A DNA stretch of 41,210 bases from Micromonosporaceae bacterium (GCA_003543035.1 DPJL01000259.1:1-41210), one strand, 5' to 3'. Shown: positions 30,496 to 38,553, counted from the stretch's first letter. The notes: generated by a model from the sequence alone, not told the origin. Made by a program: numbers and translations.

Positions 30496-32211
30496 TCAGC
30501 ACCAGGGCAAGCGGAAGCTCGCGATCCGGGTCTGCCAACCGGCGGGCGAAGATGCCTGTCCCGCGGCGGTGTAGTACTCGTTGACATACCAGAACGTGCA
30601 GTCGTCGGTGGGGTCGATGTTCATCGACGTGTAGTCGCCCCAACGTGAATTGGTGGTCGTCTGCACTCCGGTGCCGTTGACGATGACGGTCTCGGCGAGA
30701 GTCATCTGACCCCGTGGGTCACTCGCGCGCCGTCCGGTGTAACGGATTCCGGGAAACACATTGGTGCCGTTGACAACGCTGTAGCCGAGGGCGGCGTTGC
30801 CTTTCCTATCCATGGCAATGCTTCCCATCCACCGGTGGACGCCGTCGTTGGGGGCATAGGTGCCTTGCTGTTGCAGCTTATACTTGCCATTCTTGTTGCG
30901 CTGCAACTCATACCAGCGAACGCCGGCTACGCCCGGGAGCGCCTCGACGGACTGGTTGGTCACCAATGCCTCGTGATCGCCGAAGTTCCGGTAGGCCAGC
31001 CGCCAGGTCGGCCGCTGCCGGTACGAGAGAATGTCAAGATATTGCGCCGGGTCGGTGATTCCCGGCTGCGGCAGGCAGTCCCGAGTGCTGGCCGGCCCGC
31101 ACGGGAAGACCGAGTCGAATGAGGCGACCGGCAGCTGGTTCTTCAGCGCGATCGACGCGGTCGGAGCCGCGTTCCACGTGACGTCGAATTCCCAGATGTT
31201 GAGGGCGTCAAACGTTGCGCCGTAAGGCCCTCCATCGTCCTGCGAGCCAACGATGGGCGCAGCCGTGTTCCGTCGCGGCAGGTTCTTCCCGTCGATGTCT
31301 GGCGGAAGCAGGCCGTCGCCGATCAGGTTGAGCGGCACCCGTCCATCCTGCAGTAGGAAGCTAACGGCGCGGGCAGCCGGGTCGCCCGCGATCATCCTGT
31401 CCCGCTCGAGCCCGTAGACGCCGATGCCGTAGATGCTCGGGTCGAGGATGCCGAACTCACGCGTGGTGACCAGGTAGGAGTCGTCCCAGACGCCGTACTT
31501 CGGGTAGTCGGGGAAGTTGTAGCCGGTGCCGAAGGCATACCGGTAGTAGGAGCCGGTCGGGTCGCCGCTGGTCGAGATGGCGACGCAGTTGTAGAAGAGG
31601 TTGAGCGGCTCGGCCGGATAGTTCACGCCGCGCGTCGTGAACTGGGTGAGAATCCACCGGTCGGCGAACTGGTCGTAGACGACGATCGGGTCACCTGATG
31701 GCTCAGTGCATTCGTCGATTGGGAATCCTGCCCAGAGGGTACCGGTGTCGACCGGCCCAAGAAGAAGGGTGCCCGTCTTCGAGTAGACGCCGAAGACGAG
31801 GTTCACCATCTCCACATAGTGGTTGGGACCCACATCTCCCACGGGGTCGGGCGGGTTGACGCGGAATCCGAAGACGTTGAAGTTGTCCTGGTTGCTGAGG
31901 CCTTCAAAGTTCGCCAACGGGGCGGAAGGCGTGGTTTGCGCGGCTGCGGTCTGGATCGCGCCATCGCCTGAGTGACCACGGTTCGCCGCGACCTGGCCAC
32001 GGTCAGGGCGCACCTCCTCGCCGGTAGGCGCGGCCACTGCGGCCTTCCGTGCCGTTCGCGCTAGATCGCGCAATGGCTGGGAGACATCGAATCCAGCAGG
32101 GCGGGAGAACGTCGGTGCGGCCATTGTGGCAGGTGGTGCCGCTTGCGCCGGCCCGATAGGACTTACCAGGGCGGCAATGAGCACAGCCACCCCTAGTACT
32201 CGTCCATGCAT
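30496..32211 (-). CDS. Uncharacterised secreted protein (571 aa)
   Basis: Signal peptide (about 1-24, MHGRVLGVAVLIAALVSPIGPAQA), an Ala/Pro/Arg-rich propart (25-95), then a large folded domain with repeated Asp-rich loops and aromatic strands, e.g. PPDPVGDVGPNHYVEMVN, DRWILTQFTTRG, YPKYGVWDDSYLVTTREFG, RWMGSIAMDRKGNAALGYS, SRWGDYTSMNIDPTDDCTFWYVNEYY. The pattern suggests a beta-propeller, and similar proteins are known from actinobacteria without assigned function. Several Cys pairs. No catalytic motif found. ATG 32211 has AGAGAGGA 6 nt upstream. It is divergent from the esterase lipoprotein gene. Confidence 0.85.
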   Translation of the reverse strand: MHGRVLGVAVLIAALVSPIGPAQAAPPATMAAPTFSRPAGFDVSQPLRDLARTARKAAVAAPTGEEVRPDRGQVAANRGHSGDGAIQTAAAQTTPSAPLANFEGLSNQDNFNVFGFRVNPPDPVGDVGPNHYVEMVNLVFGVYSKTGTLLLGPVDTGTLWAGFPIDECTEPSGDPIVVYDQFADRWILTQFTTRGVNYPAEPLNLFYNCVAISTSGDPTGSYYRYAFGTGYNFPDYPKYGVWDDSYLVTTREFGILDPSIYGIGVYGLERDRMIAGDPAARAVSFLLQDGRVPLNLIGDGLLPPDIDGKNLPRRNTAAPIVGSQDDGGPYGATFDALNIWEFDVTWNAAPTASIALKNQLPVASFDSVFPCGPASTRDCLPQPGITDPAQYLDILSYRQRPTWRLAYRNFGDHEALVTNQSVEALPGVAGVRWYELQRNKNGKYKLQQQGTYAPNDGVHRWMGSIAMDRKGNAALGYSVVNGTNVFPGIRYTGRRASDPRGQMTLAETVIVNGTGVQTTTNSRWGDYTSMNIDPTDDCTFWYVNEYYTAAGQASSPAGWQTRIASFRLPWC

Positions 32212-32289
32212 CACGATTCCTCTCTATAGAGATTTACCGATCAGTTTCTGACCCTACGACTGGGACGACGGACATGGCATATTGTGCGA

Positions 32290-33168
32290 ATGCCTTTAAG
32301 CCGCAGCGCCGCCGTGATCGCGGCCGCACTGATCGTTCTTGGCACCACCGCATGCCGGAGCGACAACCCGCAGCCGACCCCGTCCAGCAGCTCCGCACCT
32401 GGTCAGCTGCCTGAGGTCCCGGCTCCTGGCGACCAGCCGGTGAGTCTCCAGTTCGGCGACAAGCTGCGCAGCTTCGTGGTCCACGCTCCCCCGGCCTACG
32501 ACGGGAAGTCCGCATTGCCGCTCGTGGTGGCAATGCACTATTACCCGGGCGATTCAACGGGTATCGCCACGACCAGTGCGCTGAATGCCAAGGCGGACAA
32601 AGAGAATTTCCTGGTCGTCTATCCGCAGGGCCATGCCGGCGGTTACAACGCTCTGATCTGCTGCGGCTCCGAGGATGACGTGGGCTTCATCAAGACGATC
32701 ATCGAGCGGATGGTGTCGAAGTGGAAGGCCGACCCGAAGCGCGTTTACGCTACAGGGATCTCCAACGGTGGCGACATGTCCTTCAAACTCGCGGTCGAGC
32801 TGCCGGACACCTTCGCGGCCATAGCGCCGGTCAGCGGCGGGTTCATCGGCACGAAGGCGGCTGAGGCGTCATACAAGCCGAAGTCGGCGGTATCCGTGAT
32901 CACTTTCATCGGCGGAAAAGACCGCTACTACGGCCAGTTCGATGCCGGGCTTAAGCAGTGGCAGGATCGGCTCTCCTGCCCACCCAAGTCGCAGAGTCCC
33001 ACGGTGACGACAGCCAAGTGTGCTGACGGCAGCGATGTCATTGCGTATCGGCTACCGGAGATGGGACACAGTTGGCCCGGAGCGCAACAGGGCTCACTTG
33101 CCGATCCGCAGGCCGGGATCAGCGCCACCGACCTCATGTGGGACTTCTTCAAGTCCCACACGAGGTAA
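32290..33168 (+). CDS. Secreted lipoprotein esterase (PHB depolymerase/LpqC-like)
   Basis: Alpha/beta-hydrolase of about 292 residues. Lipoprotein signal peptide with a TTAC lipobox-like Cys (SAAVIAAALIVLGTTACRSD) then a Ser/Pro-rich linker. The esterase domain carries HYYPGDSTG, nucleophile Ser in ATGISNGGDMSFKLA (about 155-170), VSGGFIGT, and catalytic His in LPEMGHSWPGA (about 260). Similar enzymes are feruloyl esterases or poly(3-hydroxybutyrate) depolymerases. ATG 32290 has no Shine-Dalgarno but GCATAT lies 7 nt before it, so it may be leaderless. GTG 32284 is the alternative. Its stop is 9 bp from the convergent pseudoprotease gene. Confidence 0.9.
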   Translation: MPLSRSAAVIAAALIVLGTTACRSDNPQPTPSSSSAPGQLPEVPAPGDQPVSLQFGDKLRSFVVHAPPAYDGKSALPLVVAMHYYPGDSTGIATTSALNAKADKENFLVVYPQGHAGGYNALICCGSEDDVGFIKTIIERMVSKWKADPKRVYATGISNGGDMSFKLAVELPDTFAAIAPVSGGFIGTKAAEASYKPKSAVSVITFIGGKDRYYGQFDAGLKQWQDRLSCPPKSQSPTVTTAKCADGSDVIAYRLPEMGHSWPGAQQGSLADPQAGISATDLMWDFFKSHTR

Positions 33169-33177
33169 TCGGCGGTT

Positions 33178-34680
33178 CTACAGGGTCAGCGTCCAGGCGT
33201 CGAGGTGGCCGGTGTTCCCGGCCCTTCGATCCCGGACTCGTAGGCGCCAGTTCCCGTTGCGGGCCTCGCTCGACACGTTGACCACATAGGTGGTGTGAAT
33301 GTCGTCGCCGCTGTCGGCGCTGGTGCTCTGCAACCGATAGGCCGTCCCGTCCGGCGCGACCAGATCGATCACGAGATCGCCCCGGAACGGGTGGATGATG
33401 TGAACCTCTGCCTTGGAGGTTGCGGAGGCGTTGCCGGAGCAGCCGGAGATGACGATGGCGCTCGTTACCGCGGCCGCTGGGTAGTCGGGGATGGCGACGT
33501 TGGTGCCGTTGGTCCCGGTACACGGCGGCGGCCCACCCGCGTTGTTCACGTAGAGCAACAGGTTTGGCGAGCCCGCACCAGGGTTCACCACCACGCCCGG
33601 GGTGGCGTCGGCGACCATCCGATCGCGCACCTGCTGCGGTGTCCAAGTGGGATTCGCCGAGGCGATCATCGCCGCGACACCACCCGCATGCGCGGTGGCA
33701 AAGGACGTGCCGGAGAGCGTGATGGTCGCTGAATCGCTTGTGTACCAAGTGGTATTGATGCTCACGCCGGGCGCGAAGATGTCCAGGCAGGTGCCGAAGT
33801 TCGAGGCGGAGTGGCGATTGTCCAGGTTGTTGGTCCCCGCCACGGTGATCGCCTCGGTCACCCCGCCCGGGCTGAAGTTGCAAGCGTTGCTACTACTCGA
33901 TCCCGAGATCACGGCGTACGTAATGCCCGACGCGATCGAGTTGCGCACCGCGTTGTTGTAGGCGACGTCGGTTGGGCCACCAGCGACCAGCACCGCCACA
34001 GCCGGCTTCACCGCGTTGGCCGTGACCCAGTCGACACCCGCGATGACCTGAGCGAAAGATGCGCTGCCCTGGCAGTTCAGCATCCGCATGGCCACCAGGG
34101 TGACGTTCTTGGCGACGCCATACGAAGTGCCACCAACGATTCCAGCGACCGCCGTGCCATGGCCGTTGCAGTCGGTCGCGTCGTTGTCGTTGTCAACGGT
34201 GTCGCGGCCGTGGATCGCCCGCCCGCCAAAGTCGGCATGGGTGGTGCGGATCCCGGTACTGAGAATGTAAGCCCGCACATTGGCCGCAATGTTCGGATAC
34301 GTGTAGGAGTTGTCCAGCGGAAGGTTGCGCTGGTCGATCCGATCCAACCCCCACGACGGCGGATTGGGTTGCGTCCCAAGGATTCCCGGGTCGACCTGGA
34401 CCGTGCCGTTCTGCTGGACATAGGCCACCTCGGGATCAGCCGCCAGTTGGCGGGCCGCGCGGTCGCCGAGGTTCACCTCGAATCCGTTGAGCGCCTTGGT
34501 GAACACCCGCCCGACGGTGCCACCGTGACGTGCGGCGACTTGTTGTGCTGAGACACCGTCGCGCAGCACGACTACGTAGGAGCCGGGCACCGCGTCGCGT
34601 GCGGGCAGAATGTGCCCCTCGGGCGCGGCGGGCGCCACCGGCGATCCGAGAGCCAGCAATGAGGCCAGTAGGAGCTTCAC
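33178..34680 (-). CDS. Catalytically dead subtilase (S8 pseudoprotease) with I9 propeptide and P-domain
   Basis: Secreted S8-fold protein of 500 residues with an altered active site. Signal peptide (1-23), I9 propeptide (about 33-92: GSYVVVLRDG, VAYVQQNG), S8 domain (about 105-375) and C-terminal P-domain (about 388-500). The catalytic Asp is Ser141 (AYILSTGIR; AGT at 34258-34260), the oxyanion Asn is Ser261 (SGSSSSNACNFSP), and the S1-pocket SLGG is VAGG (232-235). His174 (NGHGTAVAG) and Ser326 (SGTSFATAHAGG) remain. The four disulfide cysteines are kept. The reading frame is intact and flanking sequence matches the active paralogue, so this is not a frame error. GTG 34680 overlaps the previous stop as GTGA: translational coupling to the other pseudoprotease. 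Residual activity cannot be excluded. Confidence 0.93.
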   Translation of the reverse strand: MKLLLASLLALGSPVAPAAPEGHILPARDAVPGSYVVVLRDGVSAQQVAARHGGTVGRVFTKALNGFEVNLGDRAARQLAADPEVAYVQQNGTVQVDPGILGTQPNPPSWGLDRIDQRNLPLDNSYTYPNIAANVRAYILSTGIRTTHADFGGRAIHGRDTVDNDNDATDCNGHGTAVAGIVGGTSYGVAKNVTLVAMRMLNCQGSASFAQVIAGVDWVTANAVKPAVAVLVAGGPTDVAYNNAVRNSIASGITYAVISGSSSSNACNFSPGGVTEAITVAGTNNLDNRHSASNFGTCLDIFAPGVSINTTWYTSDSATITLSGTSFATAHAGGVAAMIASANPTWTPQQVRDRMVADATPGVVVNPGAGSPNLLLYVNNAGGPPPCTGTNGTNVAIPDYPAAAVTSAIVISGCSGNASATSKAEVHIIHPFRGDLVIDLVAPDGTAYRLQSTSADSGDDIHTTYVVNVSSEARNGNWRLRVRDRRAGNTGHLDAWTLTL

Positions 34681-36122
34681 AGTTTCACCGTCCAAGAGTC
34701 GAGGTAGCCCACGTCCGCGCGGGCGTGATCCTGCACCTTCAGCCGCCAGGTTCCATTGCGCAGTTCGCTGGACAGGTTCACGGTGTAGGTGCGATGGATG
34801 TTGTCCGCGCTGCCGCCCGTTCGGTTGTGCAGCCGGTAGATCGAGCCGTCCGGGGCGAGGAGATCGACCGTCAGGTCACCAATCCAGGTGTGAATGATGT
34901 GAACCTCCACTGTGGACGTTGCCGAGGCGTTCCCGGAACAGCCCGCAATGGTGACACTGCCGAAGACTGCTGCGCCTGGATAGTCCGGGATGGGAACGTT
35001 GGTGTCATTGCTTGCCCGGCAACCGTTGTCCACGAAGAGAAGCCGATTCGGTGCACCCACCGGGACACCGGTCAGCACTCCGACCGTGGCATCGGCAATA
35101 ACCTTGTCGTGTACCTGTTGAGCCGTCCACGCGGGATTCGCGGAAACGACCAACGCAGCGACGCCGGCCGTGTGCGCGGCCGCCGGAGTCCCGCCCGAAA
35201 TCGTCGCTGTCGCCGTGTCACTCGTCCACCAGGTGGAGAGGATGGCTCCCCCGGGCGCGAAGAGGTCGATACACGAGCCCGATCCGGCGCTGGGCAACAC
35301 CGCGTCGGAGCTGTTGCTCCCGTCAACGTTCAGTACCTCGGGCATCCGTCCCGGGCTAGAGGAGCACGAGACGCTGCCCGATCCGGTGGCATAACTGATC
35401 CCCGATGCGATCGAGTTGCGCACCGCGTTCTCCAGAGCGGTGTTGATCCCGCCCCCGATTGGCAACACTGCAACCGCGGGCTTGACGGCGTTAGCCGTCA
35501 CCCAATCGATGCCCGCGATGATCTGCGCCGTGGTGCCCGCCCCGGAACAGTTCACGATCCGCATCGCCACCAGCGTGGCGCCCTTGGCCACACCATGCGC
35601 CGCGCCGCCCACGATCCCAGCGGTGTAGGTGCCGTGACCGTTGCAGTCACTGGCATCGCCGTCGTTGTCGACGGTGTCCCAGCCGTGGATCGCCCGGCCA
35701 CCGAAGTCAGTGTGCGTGATGCGGACGCCCGTGGTCATGACGTACGCGTGGACGTTGGAAGCCGTGTTGGGGAAGGTATATGACTTGTCCAGCGGCAGGG
35801 CCCGCTGGTCGATCCGGTCGAGGCCCCATGACGGCGGGTTCGGTTGCGTGCCAAGAGGTTCAATCTGGTGTGTCTCGTTGGGCGCCAGATAGGCGACGGC
35901 CGGGTCACGCGCCAGACGACTTGCGGTCGCGGGTGACATCTTCGCTTCGAAACCGTTGAGCGCCTTGGTGAAGACGTGCCCCTTGGTCATGGTGTAGTGC
36001 GCCACGGGCCCGGTGGAGTCTTGCAGGACAACGATATAGCTCGCCTCCGGGACCGGAGCGGCGGCTGATGTGGTACCCCCAAGAAAAGAAAGAAGGACCA
36101 CGGCGGTGCTGAAGCTTCTCAA
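34677..36122 (-). CDS. Catalytically dead subtilase (S8 pseudoprotease) lacking Asp, Ser and oxyanion Asn
   Basis: Secreted S8-fold protein of 481 residues. TTG 36122 has GGGAGG 5 nt upstream and begins the signal peptide (LRSFSTAVVLLSFLGGTTSAAA). The propeptide (about 28-84) is shortened. In the S8 domain the Asp is Thr130 (AYVMTTGVR; codon at 35733-35735), the oxyanion Asn is Ser250 (GSGSVSCS), the nucleophile Ser is Thr312 (ISGGTPAAAHTAG; codon 35187-35189) and the SLGG pocket is PIGG. Only His163 (NGHGTYTAG) remains. The Cys pairs and P-domain (about 380-481) are intact. The pattern of several independent losses with an intact fold argues for a non-proteolytic role. It follows the active protease across a hairpin and is coupled to the next pseudoprotease. 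Confidence 0.93.
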   Translation of the reverse strand: MRSFSTAVVLLSFLGGTTSAAAPVPEASYIVVLQDSTGPVAHYTMTKGHVFTKALNGFEAKMSPATASRLARDPAVAYLAPNETHQIEPLGTQPNPPSWGLDRIDQRALPLDKSYTFPNTASNVHAYVMTTGVRITHTDFGGRAIHGWDTVDNDGDASDCNGHGTYTAGIVGGAAHGVAKGATLVAMRIVNCSGAGTTAQIIAGIDWVTANAVKPAVAVLPIGGGINTALENAVRNSIASGISYATGSGSVSCSSSPGRMPEVLNVDGSNSSDAVLPSAGSGSCIDLFAPGGAILSTWWTSDTATATISGGTPAAAHTAGVAALVVSANPAWTAQQVHDKVIADATVGVLTGVPVGAPNRLLFVDNGCRASNDTNVPIPDYPGAAVFGSVTIAGCSGNASATSTVEVHIIHTWIGDLTVDLLAPDGSIYRLHNRTGGSADNIHRTYTVNLSSELRNGTWRLKVQDHARADVGYLDSWTVKL

Positions 36123-36142
36123 GGATTCCTCCCGCGCTTGAT

Positions 36143-36168
36143 GGGGGTTCCGACGGATCGGAACCCCC
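36143..36168 (-). terminator. Hairpin between the active protease and the pseudoprotease genes
   Basis: GGGGGTTCCGA-CGGA-TCGGAACCCCC: an 11-bp perfect stem, 14 nt beyond the protease stop and 11 nt before the ribosome site of the next gene. No T-tract follows, so it may attenuate rather than stop transcription or protect an mRNA end. Confidence 0.75.
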
Positions 36169-36182
36169 ACGGTTGAGCCGGG

Positions 36183-37922
36183 TCAGGCCCGCGTGATCTT
36201 CACGTTGTCGACGCCGCACTCGACCAGGCTGGCGCCCGAAGCGTCCGCGCACTGCACGAGAATGCGTACGGACTGCCCGGCATAGGCCGAGATGTTGTTG
36301 CTACCCGTGCCCCACGCACCAGCCCGGTTCGTGGCGGCACCGGCCTGCGTGAACAGAACCGTTGTTCCTCCATTGTGGACGATGCTCACGCGGAAGAAGT
36401 CCGCGCTGCTCGAGTTGGTGAGGTGAGCCAGGTACCAGGAGTAGCTCAGGGTGAATGTTCCGGTCCCGGACAGAGTCACCGCGGGTGAGCGGGAGCTGGT
36501 CACTCCGGCATCCACGTCGAAGCTGCCGGCGCCGGTGCCCGCGAGGCGACCGGTCACGAGGTCGTTGGTCCCGCTGACCGTGGTGCCGAGCTGGAGCGTG
36601 ACACCGCTGCTCGTCTGCTCGGGGTCACCGCGCTCCCAGGCGCCGGTCGTGGCCGTGTCGGTGCCGTTCGGGTTGGTCACCCAGCCCAGCGCGGTCTCGA
36701 AGGTGTCTTCGAACAACGTGGTCCCGGGCGGCGGCGTAGTGCCGTTGTTCACGAACAGCAACAGGTTTGGCGAACCCGTGCCAGGGCTGGTCACAACGCC
36801 GGGGGTGGCGTCGGCGACCATGCGGTCACGGACCTGCTGCGGCGTGAACGAAGGGTTGGCCGCCTTGATGATCGCGGCGACACCGGCTGCATGCGGGGAT
36901 GCCATCGAAGTCCCGCTGATCGTGTTGGTCGCCGTGTTGCTAGTGCCCCACGCCGCGGTAATGCTCACGCCGGGTGCGAAGAGATCGAGGCAGGTGCCGA
37001 AGTTGGAGAAGGAGGCACGCGCGTCGTTGCTCTGGGTCGCGCCGAGGGTGATGGCGGCTGGTGTCGACGCCGGCGAGAAGTTACACGCGTTGGCGTTGCT
37101 GTTGCCGGCCGCGATGGCATAGCTGACACCATCGTTGATGGACGCGGTGACCGCGTCATTCTGTGACTGGCTGAAGCCGCCGCCGAGGCTCATGTTGGCG
37201 ACCGCGGCACCGGTGGTGTGCTGCTGCGTCACGTAGTTGATGCCACTGTTGACACCGGCGGTGGAGCCGCTACCGGCACAGTTGAGCACCTTGACCGCGA
37301 CCAGGCTGACGCCCTTGGCGACACCGTAAGCCGTGCCACCGGTGGTGCTGGCAACGTGAGTGCCGTGCCCGTGGCAGTCGGTGTTGTTGCCGTCGCCGGT
37401 GGTGTTGGTACCCCAAACCGCACGACCACCGAAGTCGTTGTGCGTGACGCGGATGCCGGTGTCAATGATGTAAGCCGTGACGCCGGAGCCGGTGTTGGGG
37501 TAGGTGTAGGAGTTGTTGAGCGGCAACGCCCGCTGGTCGATGCGGTCCAGACCCCATGAGGGCGTTGGGGACTGAGTCGCGGCAAGCGACATCACCTGGT
37601 CCTGCTCGACGTATTTCACCGACGGGTCGGCGGCGAGGCGCTTGGCGGCCGCCTCTGACATCTTGGCGTGGAAGCCATGCAGGGCATCGCGCCAAGTGGT
37701 CACAACGGTGCCACTGTAACGCGAAGCGAGGTTGGCGGCGGAGGTCTCGATGGCCTGAATGCCGATGGAATCGTTCAGCACCACGATGTAGGAGCCGCTG
37801 ATGGCGTTGGGGCTGCCGGCGGCGAGGATCATACCGTCAGCCGGCGCTGCGCCGACTGGTGCGCCAATGGATGCAACGGCAGTCGCCGTGGCAAATCCCA
37901 GCGCGATGAAACGGAGTTTCAC
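36183..37922 (-). CDS. Secreted active S8 subtilisin-like protease with C-terminal beta-sandwich domain
   Basis: Active serine protease of about 579 residues. GTG 37922 has GGGAGG 6 nt upstream and starts a signal peptide (VKLRFIALGFATATAVASIGAPVGAAP). I9 propeptide (about 40-108), S8 domain (about 115-390) with the full set: Asp154 (YIIDTGIR), His186 (HGHGTHVAS), Asn274 (AAGNSNAN), Ser339 (GTSMASPHAAG). Substrate motif NMSLGG is normal. In place of a P-domain it has a distinct C-terminal module (about 405-579: FEDTFETALGWVTNPNGTDTATTGAWERGDPE, VTSSRSPAVTLSGTGTFTLSYSWY, CGVDNVKI), a MAM/jelly-roll-like beta-sandwich. It is the first gene of the operon with two dead paralogues and is their likely functional partner. 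Confidence 0.95.
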   Translation of the reverse strand: MKLRFIALGFATATAVASIGAPVGAAPADGMILAAGSPNAISGSYIVVLNDSIGIQAIETSAANLASRYSGTVVTTWRDALHGFHAKMSEAAAKRLAADPSVKYVEQDQVMSLAATQSPTPSWGLDRIDQRALPLNNSYTYPNTGSGVTAYIIDTGIRVTHNDFGGRAVWGTNTTGDGNNTDCHGHGTHVASTTGGTAYGVAKGVSLVAVKVLNCAGSGSTAGVNSGINYVTQQHTTGAAVANMSLGGGFSQSQNDAVTASINDGVSYAIAAGNSNANACNFSPASTPAAITLGATQSNDARASFSNFGTCLDLFAPGVSITAAWGTSNTATNTISGTSMASPHAAGVAAIIKAANPSFTPQQVRDRMVADATPGVVTSPGTGSPNLLLFVNNGTTPPPGTTLFEDTFETALGWVTNPNGTDTATTGAWERGDPEQTSSGVTLQLGTTVSGTNDLVTGRLAGTGAGSFDVDAGVTSSRSPAVTLSGTGTFTLSYSWYLAHLTNSSSADFFRVSIVHNGGTTVLFTQAGAATNRAGAWGTGSNNISAYAGQSVRILVQCADASGASLVECGVDNVKITRA

Positions 37923-38037
37923 GTCCGTCCTCCCCTTACTGATGGGCCGTCCGACCGACGTGTTCATGGCACGACGGGTTACGGTCCGTTGGCCGATTGC
38001 CCGATGCTATGGGGGAGGGAGCTCAATTGATAGACAT

Positions 38038-38553
38038 TCACTTATCTAGATCAGCGGCGTAGGCTGGATTGATTATTATCTCTGCATAGATCTTGTCATC
38101 CTCGCGTAACACGGCGCCCCGGCCTCGCAATGCGCCCAAAGCGGCGGCGTTTTCCGGTGTCGTGTCAGCGATGAGAGTGTGCATACCCGCTCGAGCCGCC
38201 TCCGCGAGAAGCTCGGAGAGCGCGGCCGACCCCACTCCCTGCCCGCGCCACGAACGCCCGAGCCACATTCCCGTCTCCACCACGCCCTGACGGTCGGTCA
38301 GCTTCATCCGGATGAAGCCCGCCAGCATCCCGTCGACCGTGATGCCGTAGATGAGGGTCCGGTGTGGACCTTCGAATCCGGCGAGCATCGGCTCGAAGAA
38401 ACCGATGAAGCCCGCTCGGCGCAACGGTGTCCAACCCGGAGCGCCCACCATCGGCGGCATCGTCTCATCCGGTTCGGTGTCCGCAACTGCCACTTCCAGC
38501 AGCTCGCGTAACGTTTCCGAATTCAATCGTAGAATTTGAATCTTTCTTGCCAT
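38038..38553 (-). CDS. GNAT-family N-acetyltransferase
   Basis: Acetyl-CoA-dependent acyltransferase of 171 residues. The acetyl-CoA loop is GRSWRGQGVGSAALSELLAEA (about 100-120, R/Q-x-x-G-x-G/A). Strand 4-like GMLAGFIRMKLTDRQGVVETGMWL precedes it. A conserved ENAAALGALRGRGAVL follows. The N-terminal third (TPLRRAGFIGFFEPMLAGFEGPHRTLIYG) probably forms the acceptor side. ATG 38553 has GGAGAA 6 nt upstream; TTG 38565 is less likely. Divergent from the alpha-galactosidase gene; target unknown. Confidence 0.88.
   Translation of the reverse strand: MARKIQILRLNSETLRELLEVAVADTEPDETMPPMVGAPGWTPLRRAGFIGFFEPMLAGFEGPHRTLIYGITVDGMLAGFIRMKLTDRQGVVETGMWLGRSWRGQGVGSAALSELLAEAARAGMHTLIADTTPENAAALGALRGRGAVLREDDKIYAEIIINPAYAADLDK

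Noticed and set aside
32221..32232. TCTCTATAGAGA palindrome before the 571-aa secreted protein gene
   Set aside because: It overlaps the ribosome site (AGAGAGGA) of that gene, which can explain the symmetry; not enough to call an operator.
34530..35783. Long antisense open frame over the pseudoprotease genes
   Set aside because: Rich in Arg and Gly, no ribosome site or domain, and it only mirrors the S8 genes on the other strand. The similar frames at 7134-8231 and 39412-40404 are rejected for the same reason.
33178..36122. Active-site changes caused by a frameshift or sequencing error
   Set aside because: Residues on both sides align with the active paralogue in one frame, and the changes (two to three per gene) use whole codons at precise catalytic positions.
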